A stretch of DNA of 64,000 nucleotides from CAJINA01 sp964647585 (lineage in GTDB: Bacteria > Desulfobacterota > Desulfobacteria > Desulfobacterales > CAJINA01): contig CAZYGG010000008.1 in assembly GCA_964647585.1 (NCBI GenBank), forward strand, positions 20,924 through 84,923, given 5' to 3'. The notes under the pieces were generated by a model. That model searched no databases. It saw nothing but the letters and a program-made list of their open reading frames with translations, and had not been told where the DNA came from. Shown here one piece after another: positions 7,278-16,551 of the stretch. A program made the position numbers and the translations under genes. Numbering within the stretch: the first letter of the stretch is position 1; each line of letters opens with the position of its first letter.

Positions 7278-8093
7278 ATGACACTTCGAAAAATCGTTAT
7301 TCTGGTAATGATTCTGGCTGTCCCGGTCCTGTTCGCACCGCCCCTGGTTGCGGGTGATGCACCCACCAGCACCGTGGAAAAGGTCTTGCAGAAAGGGGTG
7401 CTGAAAGTCGGCATGTCCACGTTTGTCCCCTGGGCCATGAAAGATAAAACCGGAAAGCTTATCGGTTTCGAAATAGATGTTGCCCGTCGGCTGGCCGAGG
7501 ATATGGGCGTGGATATCAAATTCGTACCCACAAAATGGTCCGGCATCATTCCCGCCCTGATGACCGGGAAATTCGATGTCATCATCGGCGGAATGGGCAT
7601 TTTACCCAAAAGAAATCTCAAGGTAAATTTTACCATCCCCTATGATAACACCGGCATGTCCATGGTCGCGCACAGTCAAAAAGCGGCGGGACTGAATAAA
7701 CTTGCGGATTTCAACAAGCCGGACATCATCATTGCGGCGCGGCTGGGGTCCACGGCGGTCACCGCCACCAAGAAATACCTGCCCAAAGCCAAACTCAGAC
7801 TTTTTGATGATGAATCCCAGGCCTACCAGGAACTGGCCAACGGCCGGGTTCACGCGGTTGTAGGCAGCGCTCCGACTCCGGCCTTCCAGGCCCTAAAGTA
7901 TCCTGATCGGCTGTATCTCCCGCTCAAAGCGCCCTTCACCCGCGAACCGATCGGGTTTGCGGTAAAGAAAGGGGATCACGACACCCTGAATTTTTTCAAC
8001 AACTGGATCCGGGTGGTCACTGCCGAAGGCTGGATCGCTGAACGCAAACAGTACTGGTTTCGGACCAAGGACTGGGAAAAGCTGATTAAGTAG
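7278..8093 (+). CDS. Periplasmic amino-acid-binding protein of the ABC transporter (SBP family 3)
   Basis: A 271-residue family 3 solute-binding protein. Residues 1 to about 24 are a Sec signal peptide (MTLRKIVILVMILAVPVLF..). The mature domain shows LKVGMSTFVPWAMKDKTG, GFEIDVARRLAEDMGV and FDVIIGGMGILPKRNLKVNF, the standard ligand-cleft blocks for polar amino acids, and later RLGSTAVTATKKYLPKA and GRVHAVVGSAPTPA. It delivers substrate to the flanking permeases. AAGGAG precedes the ATG. The amino acid bound cannot be told from sequence. Confidence 0.94.
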   Translation: MTLRKIVILVMILAVPVLFAPPLVAGDAPTSTVEKVLQKGVLKVGMSTFVPWAMKDKTGKLIGFEIDVARRLAEDMGVDIKFVPTKWSGIIPALMTGKFDVIIGGMGILPKRNLKVNFTIPYDNTGMSMVAHSQKAAGLNKLADFNKPDIIIAARLGSTAVTATKKYLPKAKLRLFDDESQAYQELANGRVHAVVGSAPTPAFQALKYPDRLYLPLKAPFTREPIGFAVKKGDHDTLNFFNNWIRVVTAEGWIAERKQYWFRTKDWEKLIK

Positions 8094-8094
8094 G

Positions 8095-8176
8095 GAATCC
8101 CATCGCAGCTAACCAGTTCCTGAGAGGCTCTCAAAAGCACGGTGACCGGAACTCACAGGTACAAAAAAATGGGATT
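8095..8176. repeat. Nested inverted repeat between binding protein and second permease
   Basis: GAATCCCAT (8095-8103) pairs with ATGGGATTC (8168-8176), and inside it AGTTCC pairs with GGAACT. Such a stem can stabilise the upstream message or attenuate transcription, giving more binding protein than permease. A fragment of the AGGCTGAAGG repeat follows at about 8185-8210. Confidence 0.55.
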
Positions 8177-8233
8177 CAGGGGTTTAGGCTGAAGGCTTTT
8201 AGACTGAAGCAATTTCCAAAAATATGTTCCGAA

Positions 8234-9160
8234 ATGAAAAAGATGGCTCCCACCAGTTCATACGCAAAAGGCAGACAAACCGGGTGGCCGGATATCATCC
8301 TGCTGCTGCTGGTTGCCACCGGTGTTGTCTGGATCTTTGTGAAAGTAAAGGTCAACCTTCAGTACAACTGGAATTGGGGTATCATCCCCCAATACCTCTT
8401 GCTGCGGGACCCGCAATCGGGCGCCCTGATTCCGGGGCTGATCATGCAGGGCATGCTGGTAACGATCCGGGTGAGCCTGTGGGCCTCCGTCCTGGCACTG
8501 TTTATCGGGACGATCATGGGCCTTTTCAGGGTGAGCGCCAGCCGCTTCCGGCGATTTCTGGGCTGGGCCTATGTCGAGTTGATCCGCAACATGCCCATCC
8601 TGGTGTGGGTCTTCATTGTCTATTACTTTCTAAGCGACCAGATGTTCCAGTTGCTGGACCTTGAGGCCCGCATACAGCAAAGCACCCCAAAGACCCTGGC
8701 GATGACCTCCGTCCTTTTCGGCGACCCGGAACGGCTGCCGTCATTTCTGGCCGGGGTGGTGGCCCTGGCCCTGTATGAAGGCGCCTACATCACCGAAATC
8801 GTACGCGCCGGAATCCAGTCCGTGGACAAAGGCCAGTGGGAAGCCGCCTTTTCCGTGGGCCTCTCCCCTTTCAAGCGTATGCGCCTGGTCATTATGCCCC
8901 AGGCTGTCACCCGGATATTGCCGCCGCTGGCCGGCCAATTCATTTCAACCATCAAGGATTCATCCATTATCTCGATTATCTCCATCCAGGAACTCACCTT
9001 CCAGGGTATGGAACTGATGTCCGCCGCCCTGATTACCTTTGAGGTGTGGATTACCGTGATGCTGTTATATCTTATCCTGTGCCTGGGCTGCTCCCTGGTT
9101 GTCTCCTATCTTGAAGAACGTTTGGGTAGAAAATTCATTCAATCACCTGCTACGCTTTAG
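8234..9160 (+). CDS. Polar amino-acid ABC transporter permease, second subunit
   Basis: A 308-residue permease paralogous to the first one in this locus. It is longer, with an insertion between helices around residues 140-165 (DLEARIQQSTPKTLAMTSVLFG), as in the larger subunits of GltJK-like transporters. The domain carries YVELIRNMPILVWVFIVYYF and the EAA loop EGAYITEIVRAGIQSVDKGQWEAAFSVG. It probably pairs with the 263-residue permease. A strong terminator follows, so the operon ends here without an ATP-binding gene; the ATPase must be encoded elsewhere. Confidence 0.93.
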   Translation: MKKMAPTSSYAKGRQTGWPDIILLLLVATGVVWIFVKVKVNLQYNWNWGIIPQYLLLRDPQSGALIPGLIMQGMLVTIRVSLWASVLALFIGTIMGLFRVSASRFRRFLGWAYVELIRNMPILVWVFIVYYFLSDQMFQLLDLEARIQQSTPKTLAMTSVLFGDPERLPSFLAGVVALALYEGAYITEIVRAGIQSVDKGQWEAAFSVGLSPFKRMRLVIMPQAVTRILPPLAGQFISTIKDSSIISIISIQELTFQGMELMSAALITFEVWITVMLLYLILCLGCSLVVSYLEERLGRKFIQSPATL

Positions 9161-9187
9161 GTTTATATATTTGGATTAAAACGAAAG

Positions 9188-9238
9188 ACGCCGGATACCG
9201 CTTTGAATTCAAAGCAGGGTATCCGGCGTTGGTTTTTT
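9188..9238 (+). terminator. Rho-independent terminator of the ABC transporter operon
   Basis: ACGCCGGATAC and GTATCCGGCGT form an 11-bp stem, extended by CTTTG/CAAAG around a central GAATTC-like apex, followed by TTGGTTTTTTGG. Confidence 0.9.
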
Positions 9239-9310
9239 GGTGGAACACTAAGTTTAAAGCTTAACTTTCGAGTTTCATGTAGAAAGCAAGCCCGAAAGTT
9301 CGGTTAAAAC

Positions 9311-10726
9311 CTATGAAGCATAAATGGAACACTTACGCACCGCCATGGCCGCCTCCTGCAGGGCCTCCGCAAAGGTGGGGTGGCCGTGTACCGTCCGGGC
9401 GATATCTTCTGAACTGGCTCCGAACTCCATGGCCAGGACACCCTCGGCAATCATATCCGCCGCCCGGGGACCGATAATGTGTATCCCCAGGATCCGGTCG
9501 GTCTTGCCGTGGGCAATGAGTTTCACGAAACCGTCCGTCTCCCCCATACAGCGGGCCCGACCAGCACCCGAGAAAGGATAGCTCCCCACGCAATAGGGAA
9601 TCTCACGTTCTTTAACCTGCTCTTCGGTCAACCCCACCGCGGCCACCTCCGGCCAGGTGTATATCACTGAAGGTATTGTGTCGTAATTGACCTCGCCGGC
9701 CCGACCGGCCATACACTCCACGGCCGCAATTCCTTCGGCAGAAGCCTTGTGCGCCAGGGCCGGCCCGGCTATCAGGTCTCCGATGGCGTAAACACCCGCA
9801 ACACTGGTACGGTAGGTTTCATCCACGCTGACCAGGCCGGTGCGGCTGTCAGTGTCGACCCCGGCGGCTTCCAACCCCAACCCCGTAGTAAGGGGCCGGC
9901 GTCCCACGCTGACCAGCAGGCGGTCAAAGTTCAGGGTCTCTTCTTTTTCATTCTTGCCGACCACGGAAACCGCAACCGACCCGCCCTTGACCCGGGCCCC
10001 GGCCACTTTTGTATTGGTGAGGAAGGTAAACCCCTGTTTGCGCAGGAGCCGATCCAGGGAGCGCCCCACCTGGCCGTCCAGCAGGGCTGCAATCCGGGGC
10101 AGCATTTCTATAACGGTCACCTTAGCGCCCAGCCGGCGCCAGACAGATCCCAGTTCCAAACCGATATAACCGCCGCCGACAATGCCCAGGTGTTTGGGAA
10201 CGTGTTTAAAACTCAATGCCCCGGTTGAATCCACAATCCGGCTGCCATCGAACTCCAGCCCCGGCACTTCCACCGGCACGCTGCCGGTGGCCAGCAGGAT
10301 ATTCCCGGCGCTGACTTTTTTCGCGCGGCCCTTGCCCTTTTTGATGGTCACCTGGCCATCACCGGCCAGGCTGCCGGTTCCCTGGAGAATCTCGATACCG
10401 TTACCTTCCAGCAACTGACGGACGTTATCGGTCAAATCGCTGACGACCTTGTCCTTGCGGGCCATCATCGTTTTCAGATCCAGAGAAACTTTGCCGGTCT
10501 TGATACCGTACTCAGACAGGCGGTCGGCAGCCAGGTGGTAATATTCACTCGCATCTAAAAGCGCCTTGCTGGGGATACAGCCCACGTTGAGGCAGACCCC
10601 GCCCAATCGGTCACCTTTTTCCACAACCGCTGTTTGCATACCGAGCTGGGCGGCCCTGACAGCCGCCACGTAACCACCCGGCCCTGAGCCGATAATGACC
10701 AGATCATAGTGTTGTTTCGCGGCCAT
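9311..10726 (-). CDS. lpd: Dihydrolipoyl dehydrogenase (E3)
   Basis: A 471-residue flavoprotein that reoxidises dihydrolipoamide on the E2 subunit with NAD. The FAD fold IIGSGPGGYVAA (11-22), the redox pair CLNVGC (C45, C50), the NAD fold IVGGGYIGLELGS and the C-terminal catalytic HGHPTFAE (His-Glu dyad) are all present. It is the third gene of a minus-strand sucA-sucB-lpd operon and starts 2 bp after the sucB stop, with its GGAGGTG ribosome-binding site inside the sucB end. It may also serve other lipoyl systems such as the glycine cleavage complex. Confidence 0.95.
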   Translation of the reverse strand: MAAKQHYDLVIIGSGPGGYVAAVRAAQLGMQTAVVEKGDRLGGVCLNVGCIPSKALLDASEYYHLAADRLSEYGIKTGKVSLDLKTMMARKDKVVSDLTDNVRQLLEGNGIEILQGTGSLAGDGQVTIKKGKGRAKKVSAGNILLATGSVPVEVPGLEFDGSRIVDSTGALSFKHVPKHLGIVGGGYIGLELGSVWRRLGAKVTVIEMLPRIAALLDGQVGRSLDRLLRKQGFTFLTNTKVAGARVKGGSVAVSVVGKNEKEETLNFDRLLVSVGRRPLTTGLGLEAAGVDTDSRTGLVSVDETYRTSVAGVYAIGDLIAGPALAHKASAEGIAAVECMAGRAGEVNYDTIPSVIYTWPEVAAVGLTEEQVKEREIPYCVGSYPFSGAGRARCMGETDGFVKLIAHGKTDRILGIHIIGPRAADMIAEGVLAMEFGASSEDIARTVHGHPTFAEALQEAAMAVRKCSIYAS

Positions 10727-10728
10727 GA

Positions 10729-11979
10729 TTACACCTCCAGGAGAATACGTTCCGGGTTTTCCATGTATTCTTTCACCCGTTTGAGAAAAGTCACCGCCCC
10801 TTTACCATCCACAATTCTGTGGTCGTAGCTCAGAGCGACGTACATCATCGGGCGGATCACGATCTCGTCATCCACCACCACCGGCCGTTTTTCGATCTTA
10901 TGCATGCCCAGAATACCGCTCTGGGGAGTGTTGAGAATCGGGGTGCTCAGCAAAGAGCCGTAAACCCCGCCGTTGCTGACCGTGAAGGTACCCCCTTCCA
11001 GGTCAGCCAGCTCCAGCCGGTTTTCCCTGATCTTGCCCACATAGTCCACAATCGCCTGTTCCACCTGGGCAAAGTTCATGCGCTCGGCATGGCGGATGAC
11101 AGGCACCACCAGGCCCTTTTTAGCACCGATGGCCACCCCGATATGCTGATAGTGGTGATAGACGAAGTCATCGCCATCCACAAAGGCGTTAATCTCGGGT
11201 ATCTCTTTAAGGGCTTCCACGCAGGCCTTGATAAAAAAGGACATGAAACCCAGTGAAACCCCGTGCCGGTCGGCAAAGGCCTGTTTGTATTGGGATCGGA
11301 TGGCCATGGACCGGCTCATGTCAATTTCGTTGAAGGTCGTCAGCATGGCGGTGTTCTGCCGCGACTCCAGCAGCCGTTCAGCGATGCGCTTTCTAATCGG
11401 CGACATGGCTTTGCGGACTTCCAGGGGCTGGCCCTGCTCCGGCAGACACTCCTGTTCTCCGGGCGACGGCAGCGCTTCCGGGATTCCGGCCGGAGCCTTT
11501 TCCAGGTAGAGCAAAACATCACCTTTGCTGATCCGGCCGCCCGGCCCGGTGCCCGGTATCAGGGAGGCATCCAGGTTCTTCTCCCGGATCAGTCGTCTTA
11601 CCGATGGCGCCAGCTGATCGCCGCCCGCCGGAGCGGGAGCCGGCGTGGCTGTCGCTGGTACGGGTTCGGGCGCCGGGGCCGGGGCTGGTTCTTCAGCCTT
11701 CGCCGGGGCCGCTTGTTCCGGTTGGACCGCTGGCGCAGTTACCTCGCCCTCTACCGGTGTAATCGTGCCGACCACGGCGCCGATGGCCACGGTTTCGCCC
11801 TCGGGCACCGTAATGGCGACAATACCCCGGGTTTCGGCCACTACCTCCAGGGTCACCTTGTCGGTTTCGATGACCAGCAGGGGCTCATCGACCTCCACTG
11901 TATCACCATCCTGTTTGAACCACTCGGCCAGCACCGCCTCCTGCACCGATTCACCCACACTGGGAATTACGATATCCAT
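10729..11979 (-). CDS. sucB: 2-oxoglutarate dehydrogenase E2, dihydrolipoyl succinyltransferase
   Basis: A 416-residue E2 core subunit. Residues 1-75 form a lipoyl domain with the lipoylated lysine in ETDKVTLEV (K41). A Pro/Ala/Glu-rich linker (about 78-120) leads to the peripheral subunit-binding domain (APSVRRLIREKN..GTGPGGRISKGDV), then the catalytic domain with the YDHRIVDGKGAV active site near the C-terminus. It transfers the succinyl group to CoA. It is followed at once by lpd and preceded by sucA, with a 91-bp repeat in the sucA-sucB gap. The catalytic domain is of the succinyl rather than acetyl type by its closeness to SucB, supported by context. Confidence 0.95.
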   Translation of the reverse strand: MDIVIPSVGESVQEAVLAEWFKQDGDTVEVDEPLLVIETDKVTLEVVAETRGIVAITVPEGETVAIGAVVGTITPVEGEVTAPAVQPEQAAPAKAEEPAPAPAPEPVPATATPAPAPAGGDQLAPSVRRLIREKNLDASLIPGTGPGGRISKGDVLLYLEKAPAGIPEALPSPGEQECLPEQGQPLEVRKAMSPIRKRIAERLLESRQNTAMLTTFNEIDMSRSMAIRSQYKQAFADRHGVSLGFMSFFIKACVEALKEIPEINAFVDGDDFVYHHYQHIGVAIGAKKGLVVPVIRHAERMNFAQVEQAIVDYVGKIRENRLELADLEGGTFTVSNGGVYGSLLSTPILNTPQSGILGMHKIEKRPVVVDDEIVIRPMMYVALSYDHRIVDGKGAVTFLKRVKEYMENPERILLEV

Positions 11980-12046
11980 AATATCCTACTCCTAGTTTGT
12001 TTACAGGTATAAATAGAGTCAATCCCTGCATAATAATTCACCGCCT

Positions 12047-12137
12047 TGTCACTCTGAGCGTAGCGAAGAGTCCCCAACAAAAGAAGGTAACCTTTCATTG
12101 TGGGGGATTCTTCGTCGCTTCGCTCCTCAGAATGACA
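12047..12137. repeat. 91-bp TGTCA/TGACA palindromic repeat, copy 2 (inside the suc operon)
   Basis: Same ends and same 91-bp length as copy 1. It lies in the 208-bp gap between sucA and sucB, so its transcript hairpin could affect relative expression of E1 and E2. Confidence 0.9.
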
Positions 12138-12187
12138 ATCACCTGGCAATTATCCGATTTCGCCAACCGAAATGCCATAAGCTGGTT

Positions 12188-14917
12188 TTATTTTATGACT
12201 GCCCCCACGGCCTCGTCCAGCACTGCCGCCTGTTCTCTTTTATAAATGGCCGGGAACCCGGTTGCCGGGCTGGACGACGCCTTGCGGCCAATGTAGTCCG
12301 GCCGTTTGGTGGACGCCTCCTCGATCAACGGCTCCACGAATCGCCAGGCCCCCATGTTGGCCGGCTCTTCCTGCACCCAGATCAGCTTGTATCTTTTTCC
12401 CAACCCTGGCAGGGCCTTTTGCAACTGCGCCCCGGGAAAAGGGTAAATCTGCTCCAGGCGGATGATGACCGTATCGGTCAAACCGAGTTGGGTTCTTCTT
12501 TCCAGGAGCTGGTAATAGAGCTTGCCACTGCAGAGCAGCACCCGTTTCACGGAAGTCTGCCCGGCATCATCCACCAGTACCGGCTTGAAGGTGCCGGAAG
12601 TAAGCTCCCGGGTCTGCGACACGGCCAGCGGGTGGCGTAACAGGCTTTTGGGGGTCAGAACCACCAGCGGCAGCCGGTGTCTGGATACCACCTGGCGCCG
12701 CAGCAGGTGAAAGTATTGCGCGGGCGTGGTGGGGTTGCAAACCTGCATGTTATCATCGGCACACAGCTGTAAAAAGCGCTCGGGACGGGCGCTGGAATGT
12801 TCCGGCCCCATCCCCTCCATCCCGTGCGGCAACAGCAGGACCAGCCCGGAAAGCCGTTGCCACTTGGACTGACCGCTGGCAAAGAAAAGATCGATAATCG
12901 CCTGGGCGGTGTTGATAAAATCTCCAAACTGGGCCTCCCAGATCACCAGACCTTCCGGACGAATCATGGCGTAACCGTATTCAAACCCGAGGACCCCGTA
13001 CTCGGACAGGTGACTGTTGTAAACGTCAAACCGGCCCTGGCCCTCGTCTATATGGTTCAAAGGGGTATACCCTGCGCCGGTCTGGGAATCGAAAAGCACG
13101 CAGTGCCGCTGGCTGAAGGTTCCCCGGCGCACATCCTGGCCGCTGAGCCGGATGGGCCGCCCCTGTTTTAAAATGGACGCAAACGCCAGGCTCTCGGCAT
13201 TGGCCCAATCAATTCCTTTGCCCGCCTTCACCGTGTCAGCCCGTTTGTCCAGGCCCCGTTTCACCTTTCGATTGATCGCGAACCCGTCAGGCGTTTTGGC
13301 CAGGCGGGTCGCCAGGGACACCAGTTCTCTCCCTTTCACGCTGGTGGCCGGGTGCTTGAAAGAAAACCGACCGTGGAACCCGTCCCAATTTTCAAAAAAC
13401 CGGTCTTCCGGGAAAAGACAGGTGCTGTCTTTTATGTCCGCGTAATCCTGCTCGAGTCGCCGGCTCAACGGGTCTGCGATTCCGGCCAGGTCCTTTTTCG
13501 AGATGATCTTCTCCGCCAGCAACGTTTCAGCGTAAGCATCATTCAGGGCCGGCCGGGTTTTGATACGGGCATACATCAGCGGCTGGGTAAAATAGGGGTC
13601 ATCGCCCTCATTGTGACCGAAGCGCCGGTAGCAAACCAGGTCAATCACCACGTCTTTGTTAAACGTCCGCCGGTAGGCCTCAGCCAGCCTGGCAACATGA
13701 ACCACCGCTTCGGGGTCCTCTCCGTGCACATGAAAGATCGGGACCATCAACATCTTGGCGACATCGGTGGAGTAGCGGGTAGAACGCGCGTCTTCAGGCA
13801 GCGTGGTATATCCGATCTGGTTGTTGATAATGACATGGATCGTACCGCCGGTGCGATATCCTTCCAGGGCAGACATGTTGAGGGTTTCGGCAACGACCCC
13901 CTGACCTGCAAAAGCCGCGTCACCGTGAAGACACACCGGCATAATTTTGGTGAAACCCACCTGCGGGTCATCCGTTTCAAGTTCCTGCCTGGCCCGGGCA
14001 ATCCCCTCGACAACCGGATCAACCGCTTCAAGATGACTCGGGTTGTTCACCAGGTACATCCGGAGGTTGTGGCCGCCGGTGGTAACGATATCCGCCAGGT
14101 AGCCATTGTGATATTTGACATCGCCGGCACCCACCAGCTGATCCGGATCGTAGCAGCTCTCAAATTCAGCGAATATTTCCGAATAGGGTCTTTCCAGAAC
14201 ATTTGTCTGAACGTTGAGCCGGCCCCGGTGGGCCATGCCGAGTATGATCTGGCCGACCCCGTTTTCAGCAGCGGTTTCCGTCAAGGCATCCAAAAAAGGA
14301 ATCAGGGCGTCGCCCCCCTCCAGTGAAAATCGGGTAACGCCGGCGTACTTCTTGTTGAGAAAACCTTCAAATCCGGTCGACTGGACCAGTTTTTCAAGAA
14401 TTTTTTGTTTTTCCGCGGGGCTGAAGGCCGTCCGGTTTCGGGCCGGCTCCATCCGCTCCTGCAGCCAGAGCCGTTCCGCCGGATCCTGAAGGTGCATGTA
14501 TTCGACCCCGATTGAGCGACAATAGGTCTCTTTTAAGGCCTGGATGATATCCTTGAGGGTGGCATCGGTCTTGAAAAGGGTTTCCGGAGCGATAAAGCGG
14601 CTGTCCAGTTCTTCGAGAGACAGGCCGAAAGCGTCCAGGTCAAGCAGGGGGTGTTCGGTGGGGCAGGCGCTCAGGGGATCCATACAGGCCAGCAGGTGGC
14701 CGATATCCCGATACCGGTAAATCAGCGCGGCCACCTCAGCCTGGTTGGCCGCCTGGCCTCGCACCGGTTCACCCGGTCCACCCAGATTCCCCGCGTAGGC
14801 AATCTCGAATCCTTTGAAAAAATGCTGCCAGTCCGGGGAAACGGAGTCGGGATCCGCCTTCCACTTTTCATACTGGGCTTCGTAATAATCGATATTCAGG
14901 GTCTCATCCTGTTTCAT
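12188..14917 (-). CDS. sucA: 2-oxoglutarate dehydrogenase E1 (thiamine diphosphate-dependent)
   Basis: A 909-residue E1o subunit, the normal length for the bacterial enzyme. The N-terminus (NIDYYEAQYEKWKADPDSVSPDWQHFF) is the E2-binding region. The core has GMAHRGRLNV, the thiamine diphosphate-binding GDAAFAGQGVVAETLNMS..GGTIHVIINNQIGYTT, and the C-terminal transketolase-like part with VWEAQFGDFINTAQAIID and LLPHGMEGMGPEHSSARPERFLQ. It decarboxylates 2-oxoglutarate and succinylates the lipoyl group of SucB. First gene of the operon. A NAD-linked complex is a notable choice in an organism that otherwise looks anaerobic, where ferredoxin-linked 2-oxoacid oxidoreductases are common. Confidence 0.96.
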   Translation of the reverse strand: MKQDETLNIDYYEAQYEKWKADPDSVSPDWQHFFKGFEIAYAGNLGGPGEPVRGQAANQAEVAALIYRYRDIGHLLACMDPLSACPTEHPLLDLDAFGLSLEELDSRFIAPETLFKTDATLKDIIQALKETYCRSIGVEYMHLQDPAERLWLQERMEPARNRTAFSPAEKQKILEKLVQSTGFEGFLNKKYAGVTRFSLEGGDALIPFLDALTETAAENGVGQIILGMAHRGRLNVQTNVLERPYSEIFAEFESCYDPDQLVGAGDVKYHNGYLADIVTTGGHNLRMYLVNNPSHLEAVDPVVEGIARARQELETDDPQVGFTKIMPVCLHGDAAFAGQGVVAETLNMSALEGYRTGGTIHVIINNQIGYTTLPEDARSTRYSTDVAKMLMVPIFHVHGEDPEAVVHVARLAEAYRRTFNKDVVIDLVCYRRFGHNEGDDPYFTQPLMYARIKTRPALNDAYAETLLAEKIISKKDLAGIADPLSRRLEQDYADIKDSTCLFPEDRFFENWDGFHGRFSFKHPATSVKGRELVSLATRLAKTPDGFAINRKVKRGLDKRADTVKAGKGIDWANAESLAFASILKQGRPIRLSGQDVRRGTFSQRHCVLFDSQTGAGYTPLNHIDEGQGRFDVYNSHLSEYGVLGFEYGYAMIRPEGLVIWEAQFGDFINTAQAIIDLFFASGQSKWQRLSGLVLLLPHGMEGMGPEHSSARPERFLQLCADDNMQVCNPTTPAQYFHLLRRQVVSRHRLPLVVLTPKSLLRHPLAVSQTRELTSGTFKPVLVDDAGQTSVKRVLLCSGKLYYQLLERRTQLGLTDTVIIRLEQIYPFPGAQLQKALPGLGKRYKLIWVQEEPANMGAWRFVEPLIEEASTKRPDYIGRKASSSPATGFPAIYKREQAAVLDEAVGAVIK

Positions 14918-15091
14918 CCGTCGTCCCTCATCAATAGAGGACCGTTTGCTGGTCCTCTGCCCGGTTGCGGGTATGCTGCTGATCGAACGGCCAGGGTGTC
15001 AGGCCGCTGTGGAATTATTCTGAAAGAGGTTTTGTTACTGGAAGCTTTTACAAAACATATCGGTATCGTAGCAGCTTGTAAAGATATAAAG

Positions 15092-15116
15092 AAACCTGGC
15101 CCTTTGGGCCAGGTTT
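15092..15116 (-). terminator. Stem-loop terminator, minus strand
   Basis: AAACCTGGCCC-TTT-GGGCCAGGTTT is a perfect 11-bp stem. Read on the minus strand it is followed by CTTTATATC, a T-rich run, and would end transcripts from the small minus-strand gene at 15304-15522. Confidence 0.7.
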
Positions 15117-15123
15117 CAGGTTG

Positions 15124-15287
15124 ACAGGCTGTAGGCCTTTAGGCTGAAGGAAAATTCGTAAATCCAGAATCATGAATATAGCTATTGGCTCTTAGCGGTT
15201 CTGTACAACCTTGGTTTTTATCTATTTCATCTATAATTGCCAATCATGGATAGAGACTACCTAACAGTCTTCAGCCTACAGCCTAAA
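15124..15287. repeat. TIR-bounded element, family G copy 1 (about 164 bp)
   Basis: Left end ACAGGCTGTAGGC..TTTAGGCTGAAGGAAAA, right end CCTAACAGTCTTCAGCC..TACAGCCTAAA, inverted to each other. The same ends bound 57404-57548 while the interior is unrelated. Shorter pieces of the same motif occur near 2495, 8185, 37346 and 53315. Confidence 0.7.
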
Positions 15288-15303
15288 CACCTGTACGCAT
15301 CGT

Positions 15304-15522
15304 TCAATCCTTTCCGGGCCAGGGTTGATCCCGGTCAGCCACATGATAGCAAAACCGGTCCCACTCGAATTCCTTGAGGCTGATAGGGCACTTGAGCTTG
15401 ACCTTCCTTGCCGTTACCCCAACGACCTCCCAGTCACCTTTGCGGGGACCGTCGGCGATATTGATCTTCTGGCCCGCCTCAAACGGAAAGGGGCTGAATA
15501 TGTTTACCTTGTGCTGTGCCAT
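15304..15522 (-). CDS. Small conserved hypothetical protein (72 aa)
   Basis: Seventy-two residues, soluble, mostly beta-like (GQKINIADGPRKGDWEVVGV..RKVKLKCPISLKEFEWDRFCYHV), possibly a small SH3-like barrel. Two cysteines (in KCPIS and RFCYHV) do not form a known motif. AAGGAG sits six bases before the ATG, and the frame has a normal codon pattern. It stands between two repeats and is not evidently in an operon. I do not recognise a function. Confidence 0.65.
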   Translation of the reverse strand: MAQHKVNIFSPFPFEAGQKINIADGPRKGDWEVVGVTARKVKLKCPISLKEFEWDRFCYHVADRDQPWPGKD

Positions 15523-15586
15523 TTCTACTCCTTACGATTTAACGGGCTCATTCTTGGATTAACGACTCCTGCCGGCGCTTTTACCC

Positions 15587-15677
15587 TGTCACTCTGAGCG
15601 AAGCGAAGAGTCCCTTTCACGTTGAAGTTGTCTTACATTGTGGGGGATTCTTCGTCGCTGCACTCCTCAGGATGACA
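15587..15677. repeat. 91-bp TGTCA/TGACA palindromic repeat, copy 3
   Basis: Exactly 91 bp, starting TGTCACTCTGAGCGAAGCGA and ending CTCCTCAGGATGACA. Lies between two minus-strand genes. Confidence 0.9.
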
Positions 15678-15727
15678 GTAAAATCAAAAAAGTTATATGT
15701 TATCCGGGCTGTTTCCCGTTAAACGCA

Positions 15728-16549
15728 TCAAGTCTCACATAACAGCTGCCGGAGCCGCTCACTGAGAAACATGATTGATTCAATGTCCAGGTGGTCGGTT
15801 ATGGTTTCGTCAAACAGGAACTTGGCCATCGGTTCGAATCCGTCTTCCGGGTCTTCATCCCAGAACATCAGGGTGACCGGCACCCGGGGAAGGGGTTGAA
15901 AATAGAAATTCAGGCCGGATGATTCCCGGTCATCGGTCCGTTCCTCGCCACCGATAGCCGCCGCCGACGCTTTTAGTTCGTCCGCCTTTCCCCGGAAACG
16001 TTGTATCAGGGGTGTCTCAACCTGTTCGATCATCGACTTGATTTTTGAGACAGTGTTGGGGAACTCCACAAAGCCTTTCCATTTCCCGGAAGGCTCACGG
16101 CGTCCCCCCTGGGCCATGTGGTTGTAAATGAACACCTGTTCATAGCGGGTCAGTTCGGAACCATCTTTTTTACTGATTGAATCTGCATCTATGAAAAGGG
16201 CAGAGGTAAAATAGGGAAGTTCCAGGCAAATGGTCTCAGCACGGGTGCCCAAACGGCCCCCGATTCGGTCGGGCAGGTCTTCAATCCGCATGGATGTCGC
16301 TCTCTGGCGCGCCCACGCCAGTGCGTCGGCGGCATTATCCCGCTTGGTCCAGCGTCCCTCTTTGTATTGCTGTTCAAGTTCCGGTTTGCATTCGGCGAGC
16401 TGGTCCGCCTCCACATGGGGACACCCCCCGAGGTCATGTTTATCAGCGACCACTTTACTGGCAAACGCCAGGCAGGTGGGCGCCCCGCAATCACCGCAAT
16501 TGGTCTTCGGCAACACATCACGATAAAGATCTACCACGGAAAGCGCCAT
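15728..16549 (-). CDS. DUF3786 protein with N-terminal 4Fe-4S (CdhD/Fdx4-like) domain
   Basis: A 273-residue protein. The N-terminal 60 residues hold a four-Cys iron-sulfur module of the type found in the corrinoid iron-sulfur protein (TNCGDCGAPTCLAFA, then GGCPH), with Cys near 18, 21, 26 and 43. The remainder matches DUF3786: FTSALFIDAD, YEQVFIYNHMAQGG, FVEFPNT and the C-terminal PVTLMFWDEDPEDGF. DUF3786 proteins occur in anaerobes with corrinoid and one-carbon metabolism, but no reaction is known. I choose ATG 16549 because GGAGGTG is eight bases upstream; a GTG at 16558 would have no spacing. It starts 3 bp after the stop of the ferritin-like gene, implying cotranscription. Confidence 0.86.
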   Translation of the reverse strand: MALSVVDLYRDVLPKTNCGDCGAPTCLAFASKVVADKHDLGGCPHVEADQLAECKPELEQQYKEGRWTKRDNAADALAWARQRATSMRIEDLPDRIGGRLGTRAETICLELPYFTSALFIDADSISKKDGSELTRYEQVFIYNHMAQGGRREPSGKWKGFVEFPNTVSKIKSMIEQVETPLIQRFRGKADELKASAAAIGGEERTDDRESSGLNFYFQPLPRVPVTLMFWDEDPEDGFEPMAKFLFDETITDHLDIESIMFLSERLRQLLCET

Positions 16550-16551
16550 AT

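Larger units (their letters stand above)
14918..15303. other. Intergenic region upstream of sucA, 386 bp
   Basis: Holds the sucA promoter region (not resolved by eye), a stem-loop at 15092-15116 and a TIR-bounded repeat at 15124-15287. No gene seen. Confidence 0.4.

Noticed and set aside
13352..14326. 324-codon plus-strand frame inside sucA
   Set aside because: Antisense shadow of sucA.
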